From: Owenia fusiformis
Lineage: Eukaryota; Annelida; Polychaeta; Sabellida; Oweniidae
DNA length: 64,000 bases
NCBI GenBank assembly: GCA_903813345.2
Contig: CAIIXF020000001.1
Span: 52,595,885-52,659,884, forward strand
Direction: 5' to 3'
In this document: positions 1 to 12,000 of the stretch, in pieces
Position numbering within the stretch: position 1 is the first letter of the stretch
Layout: every line of letters begins with the position of its first letter
Program-made: the position numbers and the translations under genes
The notes under the pieces: generated by a model
What the model was told of the DNA's origin: nothing
Seen by the model: only the letters and a program-made list of their open reading frames with translations
Databases searched by the model: none

Positions 1-357
1 AGTCATTGGACTAAAAAAGTAGGGGACATAAAGTTGAGCCTTGTAGGACTCCAGTTTTCACACAAAAATAATCTAGTGACTTTAAATGCATATGACCATC
101 TAATAGGTACTATGATTAGTCATGTATGATCAGTATTTAACTATTTTGACAAATTAAATGATGATATTAGTCAATTTTAGTGATTTGCCGATACATTGTG
201 GCGGCCATCTTGGATTTTTGGTGAAACAGTCAATGGATTGCTTGGTGCCACTTCAGGTTCTCAAAAGGATGGTATGAAGTTTTGAAATCCACCTAAATAT
301 TGCTTCTATATATTTTTGAAATATTCTGTGAACTTATCTCCTATTCAAACCCGACTA
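1..357 (+). repeat. 3' tail of a transposon copy, plus orientation
   Basis: These 357 bases are identical, base for base as I read them, to 3771-4127, where they follow the CXC zinc-finger end of a transposon ORF. The window therefore opens in the 3' tail of another copy. The sequence includes a 'gcggccatcttggattttt' segment and ends at 'cccgacta'. From 358 on it folds back: the next ~350 bases are a diverged reverse complement of it. Confidence 0.85.
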
Positions 358-2470
358 GTCAGGAATATTTAGGTGAAAATATTTCAAAAATATATAGAAG
401 CAATTTTATGGTGGATTTCAAAACTTCATACCATTCTTTTGAAAACCTGAAGTGGCACCAAGCAATCCATTGACTTTTTCACCGAAAATCCAAGATGGCC
501 GTCGCGATGTATCAAAAAATCATAAAAAATGACTAAGTTATGATTTAATAAGTCAAAATAGTTGTATACTGATCAAACATGACTAATAATAGTACCTATC
601 AGAAATCCATATCCATTTAAAGTCATTGGATCATTTTTGTGTGAAAACTGGAGTCCCACAAGGCTCAACTTTATGTCCGCTACTTTTTTTGCATTGACCA
701 TGGCATTTGCACATAGCAATGCATAGAAATCCATTTTTGTAACATGTGCACCTAGGACCACATTTCACCTTGCACCCACACTTGATCAATGCTTTGCATG
801 CTGCTTGAGGAAGGGCTGTTTCACCAAAAATCCAAGATGGCCGCCACAATGTATCGGCAAATCACTAAAATTGACTAATATCATCATTTAATTTGTCAAA
901 ATAGTTAAATACTGATCAAACATGACTAATTATAGTACCTTTTAGATGGTCATATGCATTTAAAGTCACTAGATTATTTTTGTGTGAAAACTGGAGTCCC
1001 ACAAGGCTCAACTTTATGTCCCCTACTTTATTAGTCCAATGACTTTCATTGACCATGGCATTTGTACATTGTAATGTATAGAAATCCATTTTTGTAACTT
1101 GTGCACCCAGGACCACATTTCACCTTGCACTCACACTTGACCAATGCTTGGCATGCCTTAGCTGCTTGAGGAAGGGATGTACATAGTGGCACCAGGGGGG
1201 ACATGTCATACTGCCAGCCCCATGTTGTGAACTCCGATACCCATGTTGGATTGAGATTGTACAGTTGGCCCCAAACAATACCACCTTGGTTAGCAAGTTC
1301 TTAAAATTTTCTGTGCAAGGGCTCCTTTTGTTGGTGGCATTCTATCAATGACTGTATGGCCATCACAGAACATTTGCCTTCGTGCTGCATCGATATCTAT
1401 CTGGTTGCTGGTTCGATCATATACTAGAACAGTAAAACATTTTAGGGACTGAATGGCATGAACTGACAAAGTCAGGTTTGTTGTAACCATTTGTGCTACT
1501 TGTAGAAAAGCTGGAGTAACTTCCTTGAACACATTCCATAGCTTGAAGGGCAGATTCTTTGCTATGGCCAAAGAATGGTGCAGTTATATAATATAATTTA
1601 ATACCTGTAATTTTTGAGAGGTCAGAAGGCAATCCAGATTGACACTTATTGCACCCTAATGCTGCAGCCATGGCAAGAACAACTACACCAGTATTTCCAC
1701 TGATTCTGTTTATGAAATCTTTTTTACCCTCTGAGGTCATCTGTTTTACCTGAACAAAGAGTCTAGTGTAGTATTAGCTTTTTCATGAGTACAAGGTTCA
1801 ATCATTACTGTAACTGGCAACTGAGGAAAGCACGTAACAGATTCCACAATAGTCATAAATGTCAACCTCAAAAATAGAGTTGGCCAGGAATGCTAACAGC
1901 TCAGTCTTGTTCTGGTTGTTTCTTAGGAAGCTTAACCAAAACTGGGGCATCACATTCTCTGCATAAACCATCCATCGCCACAATGAGTCCTTGTCAGGGA
2001 CTTCCTACTGTTTTATAGATAACAGATAACATCTTATCTTGAAACACCTTCCAAAGGCCGCCTTAACTTGGGATGAGACATTGGTACCATATTCTTGGAA
2101 GTTGGTAGCCACACCAGGATGCATCACATGGACCAGAAGGATGCCATCTATTAAAATTGCATCTGCAGGTGGCTTTTCCAATACTTCAGATCCATCTGGC
2201 TTAGCTTCTTGACATTTAAGAAAGTCTGCTTTTGTTGTAGGTCTCATGGCTCCGTGGTTATGTAGGGATGGCGGGAACTCATGATTTTCATATTTGAAAA
2301 GCTCAGACATGTCATTGTGTCTTGATTGGCATGCAATGTAGAGTAATAGCAAAAAGGTCATAATCTTTTCTCAGATCCTTGACTTCAGGATTCACTTGCT
2401 TGCATAGTTGGTGTGGTCTAGGGAGAAGAAAAAACAAAGAATCATCTGCAGTGATTCCTGAAGTCAAAGA
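358..2470 (-). pseudogene. Degraded transposon ORF with C-terminal CXC zinc finger, copy A
   Basis: Read on the minus strand from about 2361 to 625, fragments in different frames give pieces of one protein. They are an N-side part with MSELFKYENHEFPPS and DAILIDGILLVHVMHPG; a middle with MTSEGKKDF and VVVLAMAAALG; then FTVLVYDRTSNQIDIDAAR; and a Cys-rich end with LIKCGCKVKCGPRCTCY and CKCHGQC. This order (a DTDV-like core, an 'LYDRTS' block, then a tesmin/TSO1-like CXC finger) is a layout I know from transposon-associated proteins of marine invertebrates. I cannot name the superfamily. Frameshifts and stops separate the blocks, so the copy is dead. The 3' end is tandemly duplicated (see 481-1162). 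Confidence 0.7.
481..1162 (-). repeat. Tandem duplication (~341 bp) of the CXC/tail end of copy A
   Basis: The block from about 481 to 821 recurs from 822 to about 1162. Both start at 'ccaagatggccg', pass through 'tgatcaaacatgacta' and end in the CXC-encoding segment ('accacatttcaccttgcac'). The two units differ at scattered sites and by small indels, so the duplication is not recent. It gives copy A two zinc-finger ends. Confidence 0.75.
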
Positions 2471-2510
2471 ACTGAGAGAAAAAAATTACGTTTTTGCTAT
2501 GCACTATATT

Positions 2511-3770
2511 ACTTGCCTTTGACAATCAAAACACATTACATGTCTGAGTTTTTCAAACATGAAAACCATGAGTTCCCGCCATCCCTAGCTAAACATGGAG
2601 CCATGAGACTTACAACTAAATGACCTACTTAAATGCCTAGAAACTAAGCCAGATGGACCCAAAGTATTGGAAAAGCCAACTGCAGATGCAGTTTTAATAG
2701 ACTGCCCCTTTCTGGTCCTTTCTGGTGTTTCATCCCAAGTTAAGGCAGCTTATTAAAGGTGTTCCAAGATTAGATGTTGTCTGGAATGTTTACCTACAAA
2801 ACAGTGAGAAGTCCCTAACAAGGATTTATCGTGGCACTGGTGCTAGAAGGATGATTTATGCAGAGATGCACAAATGCCAAAGAATTTACCAGCCTTTCTA
2901 ACAACCAATGGAACCAGACTAGGCTGTTTGCATTCCTGGCCAACTTTATGTCTGAGGTTGATGTTAATGAAAAGCAAATGATAACTACTATTGGGGAATC
3001 TGTTCAGTGCTTTCCTCAATTGCCAGATACAGCAATGATTGAACCTTGTACTCATGAAAAAGCTGACACTAGGCTCTTTGTTCATATAAAACAGATGACC
3101 TCAGAGGGTAAAAAAGACTTTATAATCAGAAGTGGAGATACTGATGTCCCTTTTCTTGCCATAGTTGCAGCACTAGGGCGCAATAGGTGTCAATCTGGAT
3201 TGCCTTCGGACCTCTCAAAAATTACAGGTATTAAATTATATTATATAACTGCACCATTCTTTGGCCATAGAAAAGAATCTGCCCTTCAATCTATGGAATG
3301 TGTTCAAGGAAGTTACTCTAGCTTTTCTGCAAGTGGCACAAATGGTTACAACAAACCTGCCTTTGTCAGTTCAAGCCATTCAGTCCCTGGAACATTTTAC
3401 TGTTTTATGATATTGATCGAACCAGCAACCAGAGAGATATCAATGCAGCACGAAGGCTAATGTTCTGTAACGGTCATACAGTCATTGACAAATACCACCA
3501 ACAAAAGGAACCCTTGCACAGAAAATCTTAACTTGCTAACCAAGGCGGTATAGTTTGGTGCCATAACCAAAATGGTTATCGAGTTCACAACATGTGGCTG
3601 GCAGTATGACATGTCCCTCCTGATGCCACTATGTACATCCCTTCCTCAAGCAGCTAAGGCATGCCAAGCATTGATCAAGTGTGGGTGCAAGGTGGAATGT
3701 GGTCCTAGGTGCACAAGTTACAAAAATGGATTTCTATACATTGCAATGTACAAATGCCATGGTCAATGAA
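2511..3770 (+). pseudogene. Degraded transposon ORF with C-terminal CXC zinc finger, copy B
   Basis: This is the same protein as copy A, in the opposite direction and starting back-to-back with it. The longest open piece (2858-3460) carries HEKADTRLFVHIKQ, MTSEGKKDFIIRSGDTDV and CQSGLPSDLSKITG; 3572-3769 carries the CXC end (LIKCGCKVECGPRC). The 5' part has an in-frame stop near 2621 and several frameshifts. HEKADTR...RSGDTDV matches a core block common in transposon-derived proteins of marine invertebrates. The copy is non-functional, and the superfamily is not identified. Confidence 0.7.
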
Positions 3771-4127
3771 AGTCATTGGACTAAAAAAGTAGGGGACATA
3801 AAGTTGAGCCTTGTAGGACTCCAGTTTTCACACAAAAATAATCTAGTGACTTTAAATGCATATGACCATCTAATAGGTACTATGATTAGTCATGTATGAT
3901 CAGTATTTAACTATTTTGACAAATTAAATGATGATATTAGTCAATTTTAGTGATTTGCCGATACATTGTGGCGGCCATCTTGGATTTTTGGTGAAACAGT
4001 CAATGGATTGCTTGGTGCCACTTCAGGTTCTCAAAAGGATGGTATGAAGTTTTGAAATCCACCTAAATATTGCTTCTATATATTTTTGAAATATTCTGTG
4101 AACTTATCTCCTATTCAAACCCGACTA
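3771..4127 (+). repeat. 3' tail of transposon copy B, identical to 1-357
   Basis: This is the tail following the CXC end, identical to the first 357 bases of the window. Similarity stops at 'cccgacta', after which the two flanks differ, so 4127 is probably close to the true element or duplication boundary. Confidence 0.8.
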
Positions 4128-4167
4128 CATTATGTGGGAAACTGAAACAACAAACTGATCACAATAT

Positions 4168-5330
4168 GGAATGTTATAAAAAACCTTCGACCTTCGACCT
4201 GCACCTTCGACCTTCACCTTCGACCTACAGGGTGTCCAAAAAGAGGGCCAAAAAGAAAGTTAGAAAAACCCTTCGACCTGCACCTTTGACTTATTGAAGT
4301 TTTATACTCAGTTATGCATGCAGTTAGTAAACGATGTGTCCCAGGAGAAATGAAAACAGTTCTTGAATTCAAGCAAATGATTTCCATCGATCGTTTCTTG
4401 GCCTCCTCCGTTGAAGAGTATAAAGAATTGGATATATAGCACGATAATACCTGTTTTCTTCGTAAATTTGTAAAAGCTTACCTGCATGAAAATACACTGG
4501 AAGTCATGGTGTCGCTACTGTAAACAAGAGAATGATAATCTTTATAGTCTCCAATCGATGCGGGAATGTTGATCGATCATGTATATAATATTTCTATGGC
4601 TGCAAGAAGGCATTCCATCTGTATCTATTAAAATTTGTCTGTTTAACCAATTACTAAGTATGACGGTAAATTAAATTTGATTCGAGCTCTATGATTTTTT
4701 GAAGATTTTTTCTTTTTACTGGAGCGACACCTTGGTGAACAAGAAGATAGTCTACTTAATAAGCCCCCCCCCACAGCCAGAAATTCTCAAACACGTGCAG
4801 TTTTGAGCAAATTGGAATGATTTTTAGCCAACACTATTAAAAAGCTCCCCCTTGGCCTTAGCCGGGGGGGGGGGGGGGGGGGTGTACTGGTCAAATTTTT
4901 TTACAGGGGGAGAGGGTGCAAAATGGGACTCATATCTAGTGTTTTTTCTTCAAAATGGGACCCACATCTAGGGATTTTCCTGTGAAAAAGTGACCCACTT
5001 AAGCGGCACGTCCCCATACAGTATAGCCAATATGTGGTAAATCCTGGCTGCGGGCCTGCTATAGTCACGTCTGAGACATGGACTTGAGTGAATGTTTCTA
5101 ACGTATTTCCTAATAGGCCTACTTATATACGTGTTTACAATTACATGTATATGACTTATATGGAAATCCTTGTATGGAAATATTATATAGTTTCGAAAGA
5201 AAATATGACTCTTGCGTGGTCTGAGATCGGCAAAAATAGCTTCTATAATATTTTCTTTTTGGACACCCTGTAGGTCGAAGGTGAAGGTCCGAGGTGCAGG
5301 CCGAAGGTCGAAGGGTTTTTATAACATTCC
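4168..5330. mobile_element. Fold-back element with 9-bp TSD, interrupted at its centre
   Basis: The ends are GGAATGTTATAAAA on the left and its exact reverse complement on the right. Both are flanked by the 9-mer TCACAATAT (4159-4167 and 5331-5339), a target-site duplication. Inside each end lie short CCTTCGACC / CCTGCACC subrepeats. The arms 4168-4225 and 5273-5330 are each 58 bp and mirror each other up to a TA. The middle 1,043 bp appears to be a second element (4228-5270). A 9-bp TSD is typical of Mutator-like elements. No transposase is present. Confidence 0.75.
4228..5270. mobile_element. TA-flanked TIR element nested in the 4168-5330 hairpin
   Basis: It starts CAGGGTGTCCAAAAAG and ends with the reverse complement CTTTTTGGACACCCTG, with TA on both sides (4226-4227, 5271-5272). 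This fits a Tc1/mariner-type TA duplication, and the ends resemble four other elements in this window (7680, 17415, 44951, 48536). It contains a long G run at about 4864-4882 and a second copy of the host's CCCTTCGACCTGCACC motif near 4269. No coding capacity is seen. Confidence 0.65.
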
Positions 5331-5339
5331 TCACAATAT

Positions 5340-5920
5340 AGCACCTAAGGGAGTGAAAACAACCCTAAGGTTGCAGCGGAGACAATTGATTTGTTGGACA
5401 TGAACACAGGTAAAAGTAATGACAGCATGCCACAGAGATTTTTCTCCAATAATATTTTTTATGTTCAATCATTCAATAGTTCCGAATTCTAAGCCAACTA
5501 GATTATTTGTGAGAGGTTAAACTTTGAACGGTGCCAAATTATACACCATGTGGACTAAGAACTAAACTAATTCTAAGGTCCAGCATGCAACTAACGTATG
5601 TATGTGTGTGAATAATAATCAATATTCAAAATTAACTTAATTCAGCAACTAAAAATATTATCGAGAGGGGAAACTTATTATAGCCAATTAAACTAAAAGT
5701 AAAGACAAGCGACATCTACAGCTAATGAATAACAGTGGCAGACCTGGGACTTGTTTTCAAAAATTGGCATATTTTTTGATAAAATGTGGGCTTTTCAAAA
5801 AGTAGATTTTTTCAAAAAGGTAAAAATTAAAAAAAAAAGTTTGCCCTCCTAGTAACTTTCCAGATCTGCCCCTGATTTAAGAACTACATTTACATGTGTA
5901 CAACGTAAAAGTCTAACATG
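5340..5920. other. No gene recognised; possible 3' flank of the DOMON gene
   Basis: I see no ORF or repeat of note here. If the minus-strand gene ends at 5921, this would hold its 3' UTR, but I found no clear AATAAA on that strand close downstream. A further terminal exon could be hidden here. Confidence 0.4.
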
Positions 5921-6058
5921 CTAAGTTTCACAAATAGAGTAGAGAAGGGAGAGATACACAGATATAATACAAGTAAAAATATCCACATTCTGACAAAACT
6001 TAACTACCTCTCCATTTGAAGAGCCCCATTTCTTAGCACGGAATTCTTTTAGAATTTG
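5921..6058 (-). CDS. Exon 19: probable last exon of the DOMON gene
   Basis: After an ACTGCAG acceptor, phase 0 gives QILKEFRAKKWGSSNGE, a plausible cytosolic tail continuing the basic helix. Reading on reaches TAG at 5921-5923 after 45 residues. Alternatively GAG|GTAGTT at 6008/6007 is a weak donor and the last exon lies elsewhere. The hydrophobic read-through tail (VYLSLLYSICET) looks unlike a cytosolic tail, so I lean slightly to splicing. Confidence 0.45.
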   Translation of the reverse strand, partial: QILKEFRAKKWGSSNGEVVKFCQNVDIFTCIISVYLSLLYSICET

Positions 6059-9000
6059 CTGCAGTGTAAAAAATACTAATAAAAATGTTAATACGAAAGC
6101 AGATGAAATACAAAAACTGGTAATTAGACATATCCTGTTACATAAATATAAATGTTAAGGTTCCTCCCATAAAGCTTCAGTACATGTATATCGATCAGGC
6201 GATTTTTATAAGTTAACCGACGTAAAAATCCAATCACCCACAAGGGTTTTAATTTGAATAAGGACAATTCTTATTTACACACAATTTTGCTGAGAGTGGA
6301 TCGAAATCTTTAAAGAGTAATTTGTGGTGGGGGTGGGGGGGCTTTGCATGAGCCCTAAAATCCACTCTCCCTACGGCCTTACATTTAGACACATCATAGA
6401 ATTCAAGGAATCATGAGTATTTTGATTCAGTTATATCATAGTTTTTTAAAATATTCATATTTATAGCAGAGATACGGTCATGAGCTGGTTGCCACACAAA
6501 TTATTCTCTGCGTATTCAGGAAAATTTTTCTTAAAATAAATTATTCAATTTCTAGGCCAAAGTAAAGATAATACAGTTTCCAATATAATCTATGAATCTA
6601 ATCTATTTTGTTTTTAATCATATAATCATGTTTTTGCTTCCACAAATCACATTGTTTAAGTTATGACATATTTGGACTCTGAAAGCAAATAAACTAATGC
6701 AACATACCTTTTGTTTTTCTACAGCGCTCTTCTTTTTGATTTCCTCATTGCGCTTGTGCTCAACAAGTTTGAATACAAAGACAACAATAAAAAGAAGCAC
6801 TAATCCTGCTGCTACCCCAATAACTATGTAGATTTTGTCCATCTCTGATAGCCCAACAGTCGAGGACTCTACATCTAAAATAAAAAATAAATAATGTGTA
6901 ATGGACATAGCATGCATGTGATAATTAACATGTTATTTCATTCATTGATTTTACTCATTTAGGTGATTCTGACTTGTTAATGTGTCAATATAACTAAATG
7001 TGACAACATTACCAGAGTCTCAAGTGAACAATGACAAGGAAATCCAGTTTGGACCTCTAGTTGAGCCTTATTTCACCAATGAGGCAATAACTCTATCCTA
7101 ATGTATCCCTTACATTGAATGATTCTATACTTAGTAATTCTATACTTATATATTACTTAGTAATTAATATGTCAATGTAATAAAGATTGGATTGTATGGA
7201 TCTTTTATTTCAGTTGACACTTTTTATGGACAAATCTCTTTGATCATATCCACAATGATACACCATTCAATTATCTTTCAACCCCTTATAGTATTTAGTC
7301 GTAAGTGAGAGCTAGTTCAAAATAAGAGGGTTATATTTTTGGGCTATCCTTTACTAACCTTCCTCTTTGACAATAGTAACAGGATCAGTCATTGTCAGGT
7401 ATGTTGTGTTGACCTCTAGAGACCCTATGTGACCTGTTGCTAGCTGGCTCTTTAGGGTCACTCTAACCTCAGACTCCACTCTTGCAGCGTCATAGTAACC
7501 TGACTCATAGACCACATCAAACCCAGCTTTCACACTAGGCCCACCACTTCTGGAATAAATAAAGACAAATGAATGTGATTTGAGGAGGCAGTCCCTCAGG
7601 GTATGACATGCGTGCCATCTCTGGATGTCTACCAGTTACTTTTGACAGCTTTCCCGAGCCAAAGGCTTATAACAATGTGCAGGGTGTCCCGAAAGTATGG
7701 GACCTCCCCTAGGCAGACATATACCAATGTCTCCATAGTATGTATTATTTATCATTTCAAAGCTCATCCAAAGTTACATTGATTTACTGAGTATCATGGT
7801 TCAACTCACAATTGAAAAATGTTGTAGGCATTTCAAAATTTAGTGTTTAGCCAAAATTAAAGTTTAGTTTTACAACAAATCAATAGTCAGTGTGTTCCCC
7901 CTTGGCCATGTTGACAGCAGCAATTCTTTGGATATGCCCTGAGAAATGCTTCAAATATAATAGGGGTGTGGTATTTTGTAATCCTCCTAAACCTTTTTAA
8001 AGCATTTTAGAAAAATTTTCAAGTTTTCTTGGAGTATATGCCCTCACCCTCCTCTTTTCCAATTCAATATCCATCCTATCCTTTAGGATAACACCCAACC
8101 TTTCGGTCACATTCAGGTCAGAACTGTTTCTAGGATACAAAACTGAAATTACATTTTGGCTGCACACTAAGTTTTGAAATGCCTGTTAACTTTTTCAAAT
8201 TTTTGAGTTGAACCATGATACTCGGCAAATCAATGTAACTTAGGATATGCTTTAAAATGATATATAACACATACTATGAAGATATTGGTCTATGTCTGCC
8301 TAGGGGGTCCAATCCTTTTGGGACACCCTGTAGATACAATGTAGACAAGGCATTATGCAAAATGCCAGTAGACTATACCAATTGGAGATCCTGAAGTCAA
8401 TCAAATGCAAACTGGCAAAGGGTACATGGCAACTATTCAATTCTGAGTAGTTAAAACACCGATGACATATCCTTAACATGAGATGATTATCCATAAACAG
8501 ACGGTATAAAACTATCCCCTGTCTATCCCCTGTACTATAAGTTATTGAATGACCTCAATATTCTGTATTGGATTTGCACTTCAAATCTATAACGTTTTTA
8601 TCGTGTGATCCTCTGTATTGCTACTGAAAATGTCCCCTCCGTACCAATATTTTCTGTTTTGCGACGGAGATGATCAATGGGGACAATCTCAGTACCAATA
8701 CAGATTGGTACAGCACAAGAACTGACCAATCAGAAGGCTTCATTTTACAGATCATACAATAAATATGTATATTACAGCTTGGGGATTGTTAAATGATTAT
8801 ATTGTCTTGCTTTGTTGTTCCATTTTATTACTCATCTAAAGCTACCATACTTCAACAAAGTTCATTACTAGATATAGAAACATTATTGAACTGAACTTAC
8901 TCTATTTATACGAGAACGTATTGTATTGTATTTTATTGTATTGTATCGTATCGTATTGTATTGCATGGATAGGTGTGTACCATATACAATCACAGTGGTA

Positions 9001-12000
9001 GTATTTCCTTTGAAAATATAGCAAATAGCAACAATGGTAATCCAGTACAAATATAATCCTTTTAGAACTAGATGCCCTTCGTTGATTTTTTCTGGAATTG
9101 AAATGAATATTCCAATTTCATCAACCATATCCAATGATTTTCCATATTTTTCATGTTCTTATTGATACTCTGTATAGCCACTCAATTGCTGTCAGCTTTA
9201 TGCAATAGTGAGAACATTCCATAATACGTAACCATGATGTTTGCACTTTATGGTATGAAGTAACATTGTGTGTCATAATATGTAAGCAGCATCTACGAGT
9301 AGTCAATAATCTTATACACTAGACTCCTGCGCAGGATGGGTAAGCATTACTAATTGCTTCAGTGCGTTTGCTACGGAAGAAATGGCATTGGACTGTAGCA
9401 TAGATCAGATTGATTGCTACAATGGCAGCTGTTATTGAATTCTCAATTGTTAGGGATGGTGTGCAAATGTTGACAAACTAAGTTAATTTCATTATGGTTT
9501 AACCCCATTTATCCCATATAATGAAATCTAAAAACGTTGATTTGCCTTCTTTTTAAATTAAAAAGTCAATTCTGCATAAATAAAGTGTCATAGACCCCCT
9601 CCCGCAATGAAATTGAAATCTTTATTCTACAACTGTTGAATTTTGGACATGATCACCTTGACAAGTATCATGTCACTAGCAGTTCTGGGGGGAAGGCACC
9701 CCCTTTGGTCAAAATAAGAAATTGGACCCCTCCCTCTTGATTTTCAGATCTGCCCAAGCATGTGGTTTAAAAGCTGTTACTAATTCAGACCTGCGAAAAA
9801 AACAGTTCATATTTCAGAAGAACACTGGGTCGATCACTGAGACTGTCAAAACCTTCTAAGAAGTCAACTTTTACTGTGAAAGAAACTATTGACTGCATTG
9901 ATTGCTAGGTTAACACGGACCTATTTCAGCATTAATTAACATACAGGAAATGTTACATTTTATACTGTTCACAACTGTGCTTATACTTCAGCCGGGTGCA
10001 CCCCAGTTGTCCGAAACCCAGTTGTCCGAAACCCAGTTGTCCGAAACCCAGTTGTCCGAAACCCAGTTGTCCGAAACCCAGTTGTCCGAAACCCAGTTTT
10101 CCGAAACCCAGTTCTCCGAAACCCAGTTGTCCGAAAAATTTAGTCATAATTTACCAGATAAAGGGGGACGCACCTCAAGCCAGTTTCATGTCATGTATTT
10201 GGCAAAATCAATGGCATGGACGCATTCTGATGTATAGATCTCTCTCTCACTTTGAATTGCATCCATTACACGGCGTTACCAGAATGACAGGAACGGGGGA
10301 TTTATTTTACATTGTGATTCTAAAAAAGGTCATCAAAACACAATATATATTACGGAACAGTTGATCTTATCTTATTCAATATATTTTATATAGGCAAAAT
10401 AAAATGAAACATTTTGAAACCGATAAAATAAGTTAACGCATAAAACTTTAAGAATAAACAGTACACATATTACGTTGTCAAAATGTTTCGTCGCATTTAA
10501 TTTCTTAGTCTCTGTCTCTTATCAAATCGTAAATGTAAAAGAACAAAACATTCTAAACGTAATCACTTGGGATTAACTGGAAACGAAGACAGGCTGTCCT
10601 CGTATCAAATTGGATGTTCTCCCATTCGCAAGAAGTTTCATTTTCGCGATGTACTCACTTCATCTTTTTGAATTTAATCTCTATTTCTCGAACAGAGTAC
10701 CTAAATGAAGAATAATTTCTGGTTTCAAAAGATGTACACGACAACTTTACTCAATAAATGCCCACTGGCTTGGGAAAACTATTTCCCTTTTATGAACGCC
10801 CATCACACATTGGAAAAATGTTGTTCCCTCTCAAAAAGCCCCATGGGGCATAAAGAAAATTGGTTTAAAAATTGTAGACCCCTATGTATGTTAATATGTA
10901 AACGCCACTTTGCAATGAGAATAGCATAATTTAACTTTGTTTATTTGAAGATCTGTATCACCTGTATTTTCATCTTTCGACAGTTTTTATTAGGCTAAAT
11001 ACTAGCTTCACGATCACTTTTCATTTGATATTACATCCTAGCACTATGAATAACATTTATAAATTGCCCTGATGTAAATAAAATGAAAAACGTATTATTT
11101 ATCAACAGAAATTTAAAATTCACCGGGCGGCTGCCGTGGGAAATGTGAATGCAAAAGTATGAGATCGCAGAATTTCTACGGCGAGCGTGGAAAAGCTATT
11201 GGCCGCAGAAATGATAGACCGCACGGTGGCCGTTGGAAATGTGACGGGGTGTAATTCCCACAAATCGGGGACACATATGCAATCCACGTTATTCTTCAGG
11301 AACAGAAAATGCAACCAATGATAAAATAAAAAATTGCATTTTGAATCCGACTGAGTCCTATTGATCCTCATAAATTACCCCCTACTCATACCAAGTTAAA
11401 ATGTGCCCATCGTGCGCCTAATGCTAATGGCGCTGTCACACTTGTCGTGTCCCGTCCCGTCTCTCAACGTACAAAGCATTCAGGCCAAAATTTAAGGAAT
11501 ACGCTATAGTGAGCTGTTTCAGAACGCCGTCTGAAACGCGTTCTGATTCTGAACCCACTGTATTCATTGGACGGTGGGAGGTCGTCCATGCTTACACTTT
11601 CAGTATCTGACCCTATTATCACACCAAACTAGTTCTCACTACGCTCTCGAGAACGGGCTTAAACTGTATGGACGGATTGGAAGTACTTAGAACCGTTTGG
11701 AGTCTACTTGCCTACCCGAAAGGGTAGTTCCAAAATTTCCACGTGGTCATCACTTTCTGCAATCACGCGGTCTTCGACCGTTAATTGGAATTTTTGACCA
11801 ACCAGATGCTTGAAAATCAAGGATTGGGAGTCTGATACTGCACCTTTTTTCTTCCATTAGACTATACCATTAAAAGCAAAACAAAATTGCACTTCTGTCA
11901 GTGCATTACTTTATTGTAAAGAGTCTCTCGTTCTAGCAGCGTTTTGGTCCGCACTCCCCAGCTGTTAGAAGGCCTTCTTACAGCTGGGGACCAAAATTAC

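Noticed and set aside
9950-10364. Ser/Gln/Thr-rich and Pro/Lys-rich repeat proteins
   Set aside because: The reading frames follow the 15-bp TIR subrepeat, open in several frames on both strands; the same holds for 13253-13483.
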